This document shows positions 48,379-57,466 of a stretch of 64,000 bases of DNA, one piece after another. The stretch is from Phytobacter palmae (lineage in GTDB: Bacteria; Pseudomonadota; Gammaproteobacteria; Enterobacterales; Enterobacteriaceae). The notes beneath the pieces were generated by a model. That model ran no database searches. It saw only the letters and a program-made list of their open reading frames with translations, and was not told the DNA's origin. How positions within the stretch are numbered: position 1 is the first letter of the stretch; each line of letters opens with the position of its first letter. The stretch covers positions 307,126 through 371,125 of the forward strand of contig FONB01000006.1 of the NCBI GenBank assembly GCA_900112785.1. The letters are read 5' to 3'. The position numbers and the translations under genes were made by a program.

Positions 48379-50751
48379 TTAAAAATCGACGTTCACGCCC
48401 AGTTGCCATGTACGGCCGGGCATCACGGCCAGCGCTTTGTCATAAGCATCCTGTCGGGTGGTCTCTTCCTGGGTACGGCTGTTGAGATAATCCCAGTATT
48501 TGCGATCGGTGATGTTGTAGACGCCGCCGTGCAGTTTGACGTTTTTCGCCACCTGCCAGTAGGCGGTCCAGTCCAGCAGACCGTAGCCCGGCACGCGCAT
48601 ATATTCGGTGGTGGATTCGCCAAGGGACGAGCCGTTATTGCTGTAGGATTCACGGGTGGTGGCCGTCGCCTGTTTGCCTTTCACGAAGGTGGCGGTCAGC
48701 GCGGTGCCATAACGTTTTGCCGGGTCATCCCAGGCCAGGCCAGCGATGGCTTTCATCGGCGCGACGCTATCAAGGTCTATATATTTATCGCCCAGGTAAC
48801 TCGATTTCGACTGGCCTTGCGTGTAGCCGTATGCCAGCGTTGCGCTCAGGCCGTTGACCTCTTCAAACCAGCTGCCGATGTTGAATCTGGCGCTGATTTC
48901 ACCGCCATAGATCCAGGCTTTATCGCGATTTTCTGCCTGATACGTGGTGTAAATATTGGACGGTATGCGGGTGAACTTGTCCGGGTTCCCGGCACGGGTG
49001 TAACGGGTATAGGCGATAAAGTTCTTATAAGTGTTGTAGAAAAGCGCGGTACGCAGAGTAACCCCTTCCACCACCTCGCCCTTCATCCCCCATTCGAGGT
49101 TATCGCTGGTTTCGGTTTTAAGGTCGGTATTACCAACCAGTGCATACTGCCCGCGCCCTGCATAGTTTGAACCCAGGTTCCAGGAGCCGTAGAGCTGGCT
49201 GGCGTTGGGGAATTCCGCCCCGCGTTTATATTGCAGATAGGTCATCAGACGCGGGGTCAGATCGTAGCGGAAGGTCAGGGACGGCAGCCACTGGGTATCC
49301 GCATTTTTGCCATACAGCGTGGCAACGTCGGACTCATTCAGCACCGGGCTGTTGGTGGTCAGGCTGGTGAGGTTATCCGGTTTCGTCGACTGATGCACAA
49401 CGCGTACGCCAGGGATAATCGCAAAGTTACGGTCGGCAAGATCGAAATTAATCTGATCCTGAGCGAATGCACCCAGCGTGTAGCCACGGCTATCCGCTTC
49501 CGGCTGCATGATTTCGCTGAATATACCCGGTACTGGCGACTGACTGAACGGACGCTGCGTTTTGCTGGCGCTGGCGTTGAAACCCGCGCTCAAATCATGG
49601 CGTCCGAGGGCTTTCGTCAGTGCGTTGGTGATGCCCCAGGTATCGGTGTCATAGTTTGAATTGACCGTCTCCATCGACAGCGTGGTGCTGTCCGGCATGT
49701 ACGTCCAGTCGTGGGCTTCGGTATGCTGGTAGTATATTTTGGTGGACATGCTGTCCAGCCACGCATTTTCCGGCGTCCAGTCATCTTTCAGGCTGAGCCC
49801 CCAGCGGCGCGTCTGGCTGGTCTGGCTGGCATTACCAATAATGGAGCTGCCCGCGCTATTCCACGCATCGTAATGGATGTGATTGGTTTTGTGGTAGTAA
49901 TCGAACGTACCGGTAAATTTGTGCTTATCATTCGGCTGCCAGATACCGGAAGTAAGCATCGCATCGGAGTGCCAGTTGGCCGGGTAGGCGTCAATGGTGC
50001 CGCTGTTGTTGCGGGTCTGCTGACCGTCGCGGCGGCTGTAGACAAAGATACCGCGCAGGGTTTCATCGCCGCCCGCCGCCGTCAGGCCATTGTGCCAGCT
50101 GCGATCGGCAGAATCATAGTCCGTCTGATAGCCAAAGTAAGACTGCTTACCCGCATGCAGATAATTGTCCGCTGATTTCGGCTGGAACGAGACGTTGCCG
50201 CCGATAGAGGTGTTAGCGGTTTCGGTGGAGGTGGCGCCAGACTGGATATCAATCCCACCGTACATATACGGATCGATATAATCGCGGCCAATACCAAAGG
50301 TGTTCAGACCGGCACGGCTGACGTAACTACGCCCGGTGGCGTCGGGTTGCGCTATTCCGTCAACATCGATACCGACACGGTTGCTTTCCAGCCCGCGAAT
50401 GTTGTATCCGGTATAACCGCCACGGTCGAAGCCGCTTTTGCCATTGCCGGAACCGCCGCTTGCGCCGGTTGCGCTAATAAGCGGTTCATAGCGCATGACT
50501 GAGCCAAAGTCGTTGGCGCCTTTGTTTTGCAGTTCCTCCGCGCTCACCGTATGGCTGCTGCCCTCTTTCAGAACTGGCGCCGGTGCGCTGACAACCATCT
50601 CCTCGGCATTATCCTGCCGGGTATCGGTCGCGATGGTCTGTTTGACGTGAGTATCAGCCGCCATAGCCGTGGTCTGATACAGTGCTGCGAGCAGTGAAGT
50701 CACCAGGGCGCTCTTGCGAAACGGTGCCCGGGAAAGTTGCGATGTACCCAT
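48379..50751 (-). CDS. hmuR: HmuR-type TonB-dependent haem/haemoprotein receptor
   Basis: This 790-aa outer-membrane receptor has a signal peptide (cut near TAMA), TonB box (EEMVVSAPA), a plug domain (about residues 60-170, GYNIRGLESNRVGIDVDGI) and a 22-strand barrel ending in LGVNVDF. The usual FRAP/NPNL haem motif region appears as YKRGAEFPNASQLYGSWNLG, so it is a variant of the classical HemR type. The ATG at 50751 (MGTSQLSRA) with AAGG upstream is preferred to the in-frame TTG nine bases earlier. A Fur box lies about 115 bases upstream. Confidence 0.88.
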   Translation of the reverse strand: MGTSQLSRAPFRKSALVTSLLAALYQTTAMAADTHVKQTIATDTRQDNAEEMVVSAPAPVLKEGSSHTVSAEELQNKGANDFGSVMRYEPLISATGASGGSGNGKSGFDRGGYTGYNIRGLESNRVGIDVDGIAQPDATGRSYVSRAGLNTFGIGRDYIDPYMYGGIDIQSGATSTETANTSIGGNVSFQPKSADNYLHAGKQSYFGYQTDYDSADRSWHNGLTAAGGDETLRGIFVYSRRDGQQTRNNSGTIDAYPANWHSDAMLTSGIWQPNDKHKFTGTFDYYHKTNHIHYDAWNSAGSSIIGNASQTSQTRRWGLSLKDDWTPENAWLDSMSTKIYYQHTEAHDWTYMPDSTTLSMETVNSNYDTDTWGITNALTKALGRHDLSAGFNASASKTQRPFSQSPVPGIFSEIMQPEADSRGYTLGAFAQDQINFDLADRNFAIIPGVRVVHQSTKPDNLTSLTTNSPVLNESDVATLYGKNADTQWLPSLTFRYDLTPRLMTYLQYKRGAEFPNASQLYGSWNLGSNYAGRGQYALVGNTDLKTETSDNLEWGMKGEVVEGVTLRTALFYNTYKNFIAYTRYTRAGNPDKFTRIPSNIYTTYQAENRDKAWIYGGEISARFNIGSWFEEVNGLSATLAYGYTQGQSKSSYLGDKYIDLDSVAPMKAIAGLAWDDPAKRYGTALTATFVKGKQATATTRESYSNNGSSLGESTTEYMRVPGYGLLDWTAYWQVAKNVKLHGGVYNITDRKYWDYLNSRTQEETTRQDAYDKALAVMPGRTWQLGVNVDF

Positions 50752-50864
50752 AATTTGCAAGCCTTAGAATTTATTAGTATCAGGCCCACCGTGCTTCCAG
50801 TTTATTATTGAGCGGATAAGGTCAGCACAAGACACACTGATGCGCTCTTTATTTTAATGTGAAT

Positions 50865-50883
50865 AATAATGATAATAATTATC
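50865..50883. promoter_or_regulatory. Fur box between hmuR and the SelW-like gene
   Basis: AATAATGATAATAATTATC matches the 19-base Fur consensus GATAATGATAATCATTATC at 17 positions. It lies in the divergent promoter region of hmuR and the SelW-like gene, so iron-replete Fur probably represses hmuRSTUV and perhaps the neighbour. Confidence 0.88.
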
Positions 50884-50965
50884 AGTTGCAACAACTTCAC
50901 AATTCCTTCACGCTTTGCGCACTCTTTTGTCTACACTAAGCCAACGTTTACACTTGCCGATTAAC

Positions 50966-51259
50966 ATGAATATGCAGACCAAACCCGCTATCACCTTACA
51001 GTACTGCTCCCAGTGCAACTGGATGCTCCGCGCTTGCTGGATGGCGCAGGAACTCCTCCACAGTTTTAATACCGACTTAGGTTCCGTTACCCTGGTGCCG
51101 GGCACTGGCGGTATTTTTATCATTGATATTGATGGTCAAGTTATCTGGGACCGTAAAACGGATGGCGGTTTTCCGGATGCGGCAGAGTTGAAACGCCGTG
51201 TGCGGGATTACTGCTTCCCGGATAAAGAGCTCGGGCATGTGGAAAAGAAAAACACTTAA
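50966..51259 (+). CDS. SelT/SelW/SelH (Rdx) family thioredoxin-like protein
   Basis: This 97-aa protein is the bacterial cysteine form of selenoprotein W: YCSQCNWMLRACWMAQELL gives a CxxC redox motif, followed by GSVTLVPGTGGIFIIDIDG and FPDAAELKRRVRD, all typical of the Rdx family. Function in bacteria is not settled; a redox role is likely. I set the start at ATG 50966 because the upstream TTG at 50915 has no support. It is divergent from hmuR with a Fur box between. Confidence 0.82.
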   Translation: MNMQTKPAITLQYCSQCNWMLRACWMAQELLHSFNTDLGSVTLVPGTGGIFIIDIDGQVIWDRKTDGGFPDAAELKRRVRDYCFPDKELGHVEKKNT

Positions 51260-51450
51260 CCGTCGTGGAAGCTGCCTGATATGAAGCGAAAAACAGGAGC
51301 AGCGGCGCTGGCATTGAATAAAGAAAATCAATCAAGGATGGGGGGAACAGAAGGGATGACCATGTCTCTGCCACTGCTCCATTACCAGCCGCCACTGTTT
51401 TGTCGCTTTACGCAGCGAGGGGCGGCGTAAAATTGCTGGATCAGTAAGCC

Positions 51451-51472
51451 GGGGCCTGCGCAGGCCCCGGTG
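51451..51472. repeat. perfect 22-base GC palindrome between SelW-like and GGDEF genes
   Basis: CCGGGGCCTGC followed directly by its reverse complement forms an 11-bp stem. It lies 18 bases beyond the stop of the GGDEF gene and in the 231-base gap (51260-51490) that has no gene. It is probably the end of the CheY-CheC-GGDEF transcript, although no T-run is present. Confidence 0.5.
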
Positions 51473-51490
51473 GCAAACATACGTTCCCGC

Positions 51491-52465
51491 TCAACCCGGC
51501 TGGGACGATTTAGGGGGGACTAACGCCTCGCTCCAGGCTGCGGTGCTGGCGCGAACGATATTACGCCCGGCACGCTTGGCCTCGTACAACGCGTCATCCG
51601 CCGCCTGAATTAAGCAGGCAAAGTCCGTATGCACACGTTGGTTGAGGCTGGCAACACCGACGCTGACGCTCACTACGTCACCCGGCGAATCAGAATTCGG
51701 CAACCCCAGCGCCTGAACACTCGCACGCAATCTTTCCGCCACGACGACCGCATCAGCCGAGCGCGTTTCCGGCAATAGCGCACAAAACTCTTCCCCGCCG
51801 TAACGGAATAGCATGTCATAAGGGCGCAGCAATGAACCTCGCATGGCCGCTGCTATCTGTTGCAGGCAGAGATCCCCCTGCTGATGACCGTAACGATCGT
51901 TGTAGCGCTTGAAGTAATCCACATCAATCAACAACAGCGCCAGCGGTTTGTTATTGCGCTTACTGGCACGCCACTCTTTCGCAATGCACAGATCAAAATA
52001 GCGACGGTTGCCCACGCCCGTCAGTCCATCGGATAACGACTGTGAGAGCAGCACATGCGCCTGTTCGCGTAACAGCGACTCCCGGCGAACGGCCATACTG
52101 ACATCTACAATCTGAATGAGACAGTAGCGTTCCACATCGCCGAGCGGAACGATAGTGATCGCCTGACTCAAACGTTCACCTGGCTGTGCGGGTTCTGCAA
52201 ACAGCGGGAACGGTGAACGATGCAGTGACTGCGATAGCAGCGCCGGTAAGTTGTGACAAATAGCTTGTTTAATCGCTACGCCAACCCGGTGGTTACGCAG
52301 ATCCGGAAAAAGCGCGAAAAAATCCTGACCTTTGGCTTCGCTTGCCGCACGACCTGTATGTGCTTCTAACCACGCGTTCCACAGGGTTACCTTGTAGTTC
52401 GCATCAACAACAATCACGCCCAGACTCAGGGCGGAAAATGCATCCAGTAGCAGCTTGTCATTCAT
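51491..52465 (-). CDS. PAS-GGDEF diguanylate cyclase
   Basis: This 324-aa cytosolic protein has an N-terminal PAS domain (GVIVVDANYKVTLWNAWLEAHTG, about residues 10-125), a short coiled linker, and a GGDEF domain (DGLTGVGNRRYF start near 146). The active site is intact as RYGGEEF (221-227), with the inhibitory site RPYD (214-217) five residues before GGEEF. It should make cyclic-di-GMP with product inhibition. It is last in an operon with CheC-type and CheY-type genes, five bases after the CheC stop. Confidence 0.93.
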   Translation of the reverse strand: MNDKLLLDAFSALSLGVIVVDANYKVTLWNAWLEAHTGRAASEAKGQDFFALFPDLRNHRVGVAIKQAICHNLPALLSQSLHRSPFPLFAEPAQPGERLSQAITIVPLGDVERYCLIQIVDVSMAVRRESLLREQAHVLLSQSLSDGLTGVGNRRYFDLCIAKEWRASKRNNKPLALLLIDVDYFKRYNDRYGHQQGDLCLQQIAAAMRGSLLRPYDMLFRYGGEEFCALLPETRSADAVVVAERLRASVQALGLPNSDSPGDVVSVSVGVASLNQRVHTDFACLIQAADDALYEAKRAGRNIVRASTAAWSEALVPPKSSQPG

Positions 52466-52470
52466 GGTTA

Positions 52471-53109
52471 TCAGAGCCCGTCGGAAGCAAAACCAGATTC
52501 AACGCGTTCAATATAGAGGCTGATTTGTTCGCGCAAATCACGCAACGCCGACATGTCCAGGATAAAAGCCAGATACCCTTCAATTTCCTGACGCTCCAGC
52601 GAAAAATCGATGCGCAACATTAGCACCGATGGGTCGCTGGGGTCGTGCGACGGGTTCAGGATCTGCTCACTGGTCCCCACACGAAACACGGGCAATGACC
52701 CCTGTAACTCTTTCTGAAACATATTCGCCAGCGTACCCACACAGGCATTGAGCACAATATTACCGATTTCGCTCATCGCTTCGCGCTCCATCTCGCCCAG
52801 TTCATGGGCAGGGATCAGATCCCCCACCATCATGCGGACGATTTCAAAGCTTGCGGTCTCGGGGAACATCAGGATAGCTTCGGTGGCGTACGCCCCTTTA
52901 TATTGCTGGCTGATACCACACAATGAGAGACCGGCCCCGAGCTCCTCGGCCGCTTCCGAACGCGTGGTAATGCGCACCGACGGAACAGACATGCGGACTT
53001 CTTCGTTAACGATGTCACTCATCGCGGCAGCCGCGTGACCCACACCGATATTGAAAATTTCCATCAGGCTATCCGCTTCGATTTCGCTCATATCCGTCAA
53101 ATCGATCAT
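52471..53109 (-). CDS. CheC/FliY-type CheY-P phosphatase
   Basis: This 212-aa CheC-family protein has two phosphatase helices: EIFNIGVGH (Glu17, Asn20; third residue His instead of Asn) and EIGNIVLNA (Glu114, Asn117, Asn121, complete ExxNxxxN). It should remove phosphate from a CheY-like partner, most likely the response regulator encoded immediately upstream with a 1-base overlap. CheC is unusual in enterobacteria, whose chemotaxis uses CheZ. Confidence 0.87.
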   Translation of the reverse strand: MIDLTDMSEIEADSLMEIFNIGVGHAAAAMSDIVNEEVRMSVPSVRITTRSEAAEELGAGLSLCGISQQYKGAYATEAILMFPETASFEIVRMMVGDLIPAHELGEMEREAMSEIGNIVLNACVGTLANMFQKELQGSLPVFRVGTSEQILNPSHDPSDPSVLMLRIDFSLERQEIEGYLAFILDMSALRDLREQISLYIERVESGFASDGL

Positions 53110-53474
53110 CAGTTCGACTCCAGGTTTTGCAGCATGGCGTGAATTTGCGGTTCTTTAATCGGTTTGGATAAAAAGCCCAGACCAAGCTGGTCGGCCTGCG
53201 CCTGCACCGAGTTCTGCACGTTAGCCGTTAGCAGCACGATATGCATATCCGGGTAAGTCTCACGCAGGATTGCCGCCGCCGCAAGACCGCCCATTCCTGG
53301 CATATTGACATCCAGCAGGATCAGATACGGTTTTTTGCTGGCCGCCATCTCAATAGCCTGCTCGCCAGTCGCCGCCTCTTCAATCTGCCACTCAGGATGC
53401 TGGCTGAGTACATACTGCTTTGAGATCATGCGTGACAACCGGCTGTCATCCACGATGAGAATATGTCTGGACAT
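53109..53474 (-). CDS. CheY-like single-domain response regulator
   Basis: This 121-aa receiver domain has the full acidic pocket (Asp9, Asp10), phospho-acceptor Asp55 in LLDVNMPG, Thr83 and Lys104 (LSKPI). It has no output domain. It is first in an operon with a CheC-type phosphatase and a diguanylate cyclase. No cognate kinase is nearby, so it may take phosphate from a kinase elsewhere or from acetyl phosphate. Confidence 0.92.
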   Translation of the reverse strand: MSRHILIVDDSRLSRMISKQYVLSQHPEWQIEEAATGEQAIEMAASKKPYLILLDVNMPGMGGLAAAAILRETYPDMHIVLLTANVQNSVQAQADQLGLGFLSKPIKEPQIHAMLQNLESN

Positions 53475-53850
53475 AATTTTACTTTCTCTTTTATTTATTC
53501 AACTGGCATAAAAATCGCCCGACTTGCTGTGTCGGTCTTTGCACGCAGTACCGCTTATTCTCACCCTGGTTGCGCAATATTTCCCTTAGGTCACACTATT
53601 CATCGGCAGCAATGGCTATTTAATTAGTGCCAGATTGTAAGAAGTTGCACTTCGCGCGTAGCTTAGTCGGCTAAGTGATGCTTTATTCACCATAATGCCA
53701 TCTTAGAGTTAAAAAAACGGTGCAATGCGCTGAAAAGAAGACCTTATATGCAGGATGGTGGCGCGCGGCATATGGCGTGGAGCCGTAAAAAAAGAAAAAG
53801 CGGAGCATGACTGCCCCGCTTCCCCCTGTCTTGATGCAATTACCGCGCTT
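53475..53850. other. 376-base gap with terminator of the aldehyde dehydrogenase gene
   Basis: The left part holds the promoter region of the CheY-type gene and no visible gene. At 53785-53821, read on the minus strand, an AGCGG/CCGCT stem with further inner pairing is followed by TTTTTCTTTTTTT, a good Rho-independent terminator for the aldehyde dehydrogenase gene. Confidence 0.7.
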
Positions 53851-55371
53851 TTAGTAGAAACCCATCGCCTTACCGCTGTAGCTCACCAGCAGGTTTTTAA
53901 TCTGTTGATAGTGACTCAGTGCGAGTTTATGGGTTTCACGCCCTACGCCGGAGTTTTTATACCCACCGAATGCCGCATGGGCCGGATAGAGATGGTAGCA
54001 GTTGGTCCATACGCGACCGGCTTTAATGTTGCGTCCCATGCGCCATGCACGATTGATATCCAGCGTCCACAGCCCGGCCCCCAGTCCATATTCTGTGTCG
54101 TTGGCGATACGCAGCGCTTCCGCTTCATCTTTAAAGGTAGTAATGCCGATAACCGGCCCAAAGATCTCCTCCTGGAAGCAGCGCATATGGTTCTCACCTT
54201 TGATCAACGTCGGCTGGATATAGAAACCATTTTGCAGATGGTTATCGTGCGCAACGTGTGCGCCGCCGGTGATGATCTCGCCCCCTTCTTCTCTGGCGAT
54301 GTTGATATAAGAGAGGATCTTGTCGTACTGCTCGCGGGAGGCCTGCGCGCCAATCATGGTGTCGGTGTCAAAGGGGTCGCCTTTGCGGATGTTTTCCATA
54401 CGCGCCACGACTTTTTCAACGAACTGCGGGTAGATTGATTCTTGTACCAGCACGCGTGATGGACAGGTACAGACTTCGCCCTGATTAAAGAAGCCCAGCA
54501 CCACCCCTTCGATGGCTTTATCGATATATTCTTCATCGCCATTGAGCACATCTTCAAAGTAGATGTTCGGCGATTTACCGCCCAGCTCAACGGTGCTCGG
54601 AATGATATTGTCCGCAGCGCAAGAGAGGATATGGCGGCCAATCGGCGTTGATCCGGTAAAGGCGATTTTTTCAATACGTTTACTGCGGGCCAGCGGTTCG
54701 CCCGCTTCGGTACCGTAGCCGTGCACCACGTTCAGCACCCCTTTCGGCAGTAAATCACCGATAAGCTCCATCAGCACACAAATGCCGAGCGGGGTCTGCT
54801 CTGCCGGTTTCAGTACGATACAGTTACCTGCCGCCAGCGCCGGACCCAGTTTCCAGGCCGCCATCAGCAGCGGGAAGTTCCACGGGATAATCTGCCCGAC
54901 CACCCCCAGCGGTTCATAAATGTGATAGGCGACGGTGTTGCTGTCAATTTCTGCTGCCGTCCCTTCCTGCGCGCGAATACAGCCTGCGAAGTAGCGGAAA
55001 TGATCCACCGCCAGCGGCAGGTCGGCATTCAGCGTTTCGCGGATGGGTTTGCCATTATCCCAGGTTTCCGTCAGAGCCAGCAGCTCCAGATTCTGCTCAA
55101 TGCGATCGGCGATCGCCAGCAGCACGTTCGAACGTTCCTGCGCACTGGTTTTGCCCCACGCATCGGCGGCGGCATGGGCGGCGTCGAGCGCCTTTTCGAT
55201 GTCCGCAGCACCTGAACGCGGGAACTCAGCAATCACTTCCCCGGTCACCGGTGTGGTGTTGGTAAACCAGCGCCCTTCTACCGGATCGACAAATTCACCG
55301 CCAATGTAGTTGCCATAACGTTTTTTAAAGGAGACTTTAGCGCCGGCCAGGCCAGGGTGAATGTATTTCAT
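53851..55371 (-). CDS. AldB/ExaC-type aldehyde dehydrogenase
   Basis: This 506-aa NAD(P)-dependent aldehyde dehydrogenase oxidises acetaldehyde or similar aldehydes to acids. It has [19 protein letters not shown], the Glu in VELGGKSPN and the catalytic Cys in [12 protein letters not shown]. It is related to AldB of E. coli, ExaC of Pseudomonas and AcoD of acetoin loci. ATG 55371 has GAGGAAC upstream. A sigma-54-type promoter lies about 75 bases upstream, and the divergent gene at 55646 encodes a sigma-54 activator, so the pair likely form one regulatory unit. Confidence 0.92.
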   Translation of the reverse strand: MKYIHPGLAGAKVSFKKRYGNYIGGEFVDPVEGRWFTNTTPVTGEVIAEFPRSGAADIEKALDAAHAAADAWGKTSAQERSNVLLAIADRIEQNLELLALTETWDNGKPIRETLNADLPLAVDHFRYFAGCIRAQEGTAAEIDSNTVAYHIYEPLGVVGQIIPWNFPLLMAAWKLGPALAAGNCIVLKPAEQTPLGICVLMELIGDLLPKGVLNVVHGYGTEAGEPLARSKRIEKIAFTGSTPIGRHILSCAADNIIPSTVELGGKSPNIYFEDVLNGDEEYIDKAIEGVVLGFFNQGEVCTCPSRVLVQESIYPQFVEKVVARMENIRKGDPFDTDTMIGAQASREQYDKILSYINIAREEGGEIITGGAHVAHDNHLQNGFYIQPTLIKGENHMRCFQEEIFGPVIGITTFKDEAEALRIANDTEYGLGAGLWTLDINRAWRMGRNIKAGRVWTNCYHLYPAHAAFGGYKNSGVGRETHKLALSHYQQIKNLLVSYSGKAMGFY

Positions 55372-55447
55372 AAGATGTTCCTCTATTTTTATGGGTACAG
55401 GTGAGGCGTCGCGCCCCATGCGGACATATCTTCATAAGCAGCTCTTA

Positions 55448-55463
55448 TGCCAAAACCTGTCCC
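55448..55463 (-). promoter_or_regulatory. possible sigma-54 promoter of the aldehyde dehydrogenase gene
   Basis: On the minus strand the sequence reads GGGACAGGTTTTGGCA, with the invariant GG and GC ten bases apart and a partial match to TGGCAC-N5-TTGCA. Placement and the neighbouring sigma-54 activator support it; the -24 element is imperfect. Confidence 0.45.
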
Positions 55464-55645
55464 GAAAAGAGAAAATCTTCTTTTTTTCTTTAAAAACAAG
55501 AAATTAGTTAGCAAAAACTTTTATCGTCATCCTCTCGAAGGCTAAAAAAATTCGTGTCGCTCTTCCCGAACTGTGTCGTCCATCGCTACACGCGGGACAC
55601 TTTTATGCTACACAATTGTAACATCTCAGTTCTCCGGAGTGTGCC

Positions 55646-57418
55646 ATGCCGCATCGCGTACCGTCTTTCACTCTTGCCCCGCAGACCACAGGCCTTCCCT
55701 GCCAACTGGAAGACTCGTGGCAGCGTAGCCTCAACTACGGGCTTCATCGCGACGACGATACCCAGCCGTGGGTAGCGACGTCGATGCTGAAAGACGCGCG
55801 GGCGGAAAATGCATGGATAAGCCAGTTGGTTTCTCCGCTCCTTGCCAGGCTGGGACCAGAATTATCCAGCCATCCGTCCATCATGGTGATGTCCGATGCC
55901 ACCGGTCTGGTACTGGAAACCCACGGCAACGCCGACTTCCTGCATAAAGCTCAGCGTTATGCACTGGCGCCGGGTAACCTGTGGGGTGAGCATGCACGTG
56001 GAACCAACGCCATTGGCACTGCGCTTGCCATGCAGCGTCACTGCGAGGTCTCCGGCGGTGAACACTATCTTAACCGCAATGCCGGACTGTTCTGTTCTGC
56101 CTCACCGGTGTTTCGCCCGGACGGGACCGTCGCTGGCGTGCTGGACATCTCCACACCAGCACAACTGCCAAAACACGATGCGGCAGCGCTGATTCGCCGG
56201 GCAGTCTGCCAGATTGAACACGCCTGGACTGCCAGCGCCGTCAGTGCCGATCGCTGGCTTTTGAGCCTGCACAGTGACGCCAGCGTACTGGGAAGCGCTC
56301 AGGAACTGCTGCTGATTTTTGAGCAGAACACGTTGCTGGGGGCGAACAAACTGGCGATAGACGAGTTCTGTCTCACACCGGGACACTTTGGTGCGACAGC
56401 GATCGAGACACTGTTTCCTGGCATCACGCTTAATGCGGGTGAAACCACCCTGGAAGCCAGCAATCGCCAGCGTTATTACGCCCGCCAGACCACGCCAGCG
56501 CGTCGTTATATTGGCCGTGGCGTCGCCCGCACGCCGACTGCGGCAGACCCGGAAAAAGAGAAAGCGCTGCGTATTATCAATGCCGGGATTGCCCTGTGTA
56601 TCACCGGTGAGACAGGGTGCGGTAAAGAACATTGCGCCCGCGAGTTACACAGTCGCAGCCAGTGGCGGGATGGTAACTTTGTCGCCATTAACTGTGCGGC
56701 CCTGCCCGAGAACCTGATCGAATCGGAGCTGTTTGGCTATGCTCCTGGCGCGTTTACCGGAGCCAATCCGAAAGGTTATAGCGGGAAATTCCGTGAAGCC
56801 CACGGTGGCGTTCTGTTTCTTGATGAAATCGGCGATATGCCGTCGGGTCTGCAAACCCGTTTATTACGCGTCTTGCAGGAGAAAAAAGTGACGCCGCTCG
56901 GCTCGAATACCGCCTACAGCGTCAATTTTGCGCTGATCTGCGCCACCCATCAGGATCTTGCCGCGCAGGTGGCCACCGGGGCATTTCGCGAAGACCTGCT
57001 GTACCGTATTCAGGAATTTCATCTGCGCATCCCGCCTCTGCGCGAATGGCCCCATACCCGGCAGTTTATCCAGAAATTGTGGCAGGATTTGGGCGCCAGC
57101 GCGCGTGATATCACCCTGAGCGAAGAGGCGCTTCACGCCCTTGCCGCTCGCCCCTGGCCGGGCAATGTGCGCCAGTTGTTAAGCCAGTTGCGGGTATTGC
57201 TGGCGCTGGCAGATGATCATTCAGTGGTCCGGCTGACGGATTTGCCCGGCGATCCCACGCCCGCCTCAGCGCCCGTTCTGCTGTCGGCCCCCGCCGATGA
57301 GCAAATCGCCATCCGTGAGGCCCAGGGCAATATGAGCCTGGCGGCAAAAAAACTGGGAATTTCACGCAGTACCCTTTACCGGCGACTGGAAAAACGCCAG
57401 AGCATCGGCAGAGCCTGA
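55646..57418 (+). CDS. AcoR-like sigma-54-dependent activator
   Basis: This 590-aa regulator has an N-terminal GAF-like sensor (about residues 60-190, ending GVLDISTPAQ), an AAA+ domain (Walker A GETGCGKE 321-328, the GAFTGA sigma-54 contact at 368-373, Walker B GGVLFLDEIGDM) and a C-terminal Fis-type HTH (NMSLAAKKLGISRSTLYRRL). It resembles AcoR, the activator of acetoin catabolism. No acetoin dehydrogenase genes are here, so the target is most likely the divergent aldehyde dehydrogenase. Confidence 0.92.
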   Translation: MPHRVPSFTLAPQTTGLPCQLEDSWQRSLNYGLHRDDDTQPWVATSMLKDARAENAWISQLVSPLLARLGPELSSHPSIMVMSDATGLVLETHGNADFLHKAQRYALAPGNLWGEHARGTNAIGTALAMQRHCEVSGGEHYLNRNAGLFCSASPVFRPDGTVAGVLDISTPAQLPKHDAAALIRRAVCQIEHAWTASAVSADRWLLSLHSDASVLGSAQELLLIFEQNTLLGANKLAIDEFCLTPGHFGATAIETLFPGITLNAGETTLEASNRQRYYARQTTPARRYIGRGVARTPTAADPEKEKALRIINAGIALCITGETGCGKEHCARELHSRSQWRDGNFVAINCAALPENLIESELFGYAPGAFTGANPKGYSGKFREAHGGVLFLDEIGDMPSGLQTRLLRVLQEKKVTPLGSNTAYSVNFALICATHQDLAAQVATGAFREDLLYRIQEFHLRIPPLREWPHTRQFIQKLWQDLGASARDITLSEEALHALAARPWPGNVRQLLSQLRVLLALADDHSVVRLTDLPGDPTPASAPVLLSAPADEQIAIREAQGNMSLAAKKLGISRSTLYRRLEKRQSIGRA

Positions 57419-57466
57419 AATGCGCTTATCTGTCCGCGCCCTCTCCCGACTCGCCGGGACAAAATA

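Noticed and set aside
48403..49170. 255-aa open frame antisense to hmuR
   Set aside because: Shadow frame of the receptor gene; no protein features.
53755..54438. 227-aa open frame antisense to the aldehyde dehydrogenase
   Set aside because: Shadow frame that also runs over the gene's terminator.
55554..55610. GTGTCG direct repeats before the AcoR-like gene as activator sites
   Set aside because: The copies are short and unevenly placed; without a known binding motif they cannot be told from chance.
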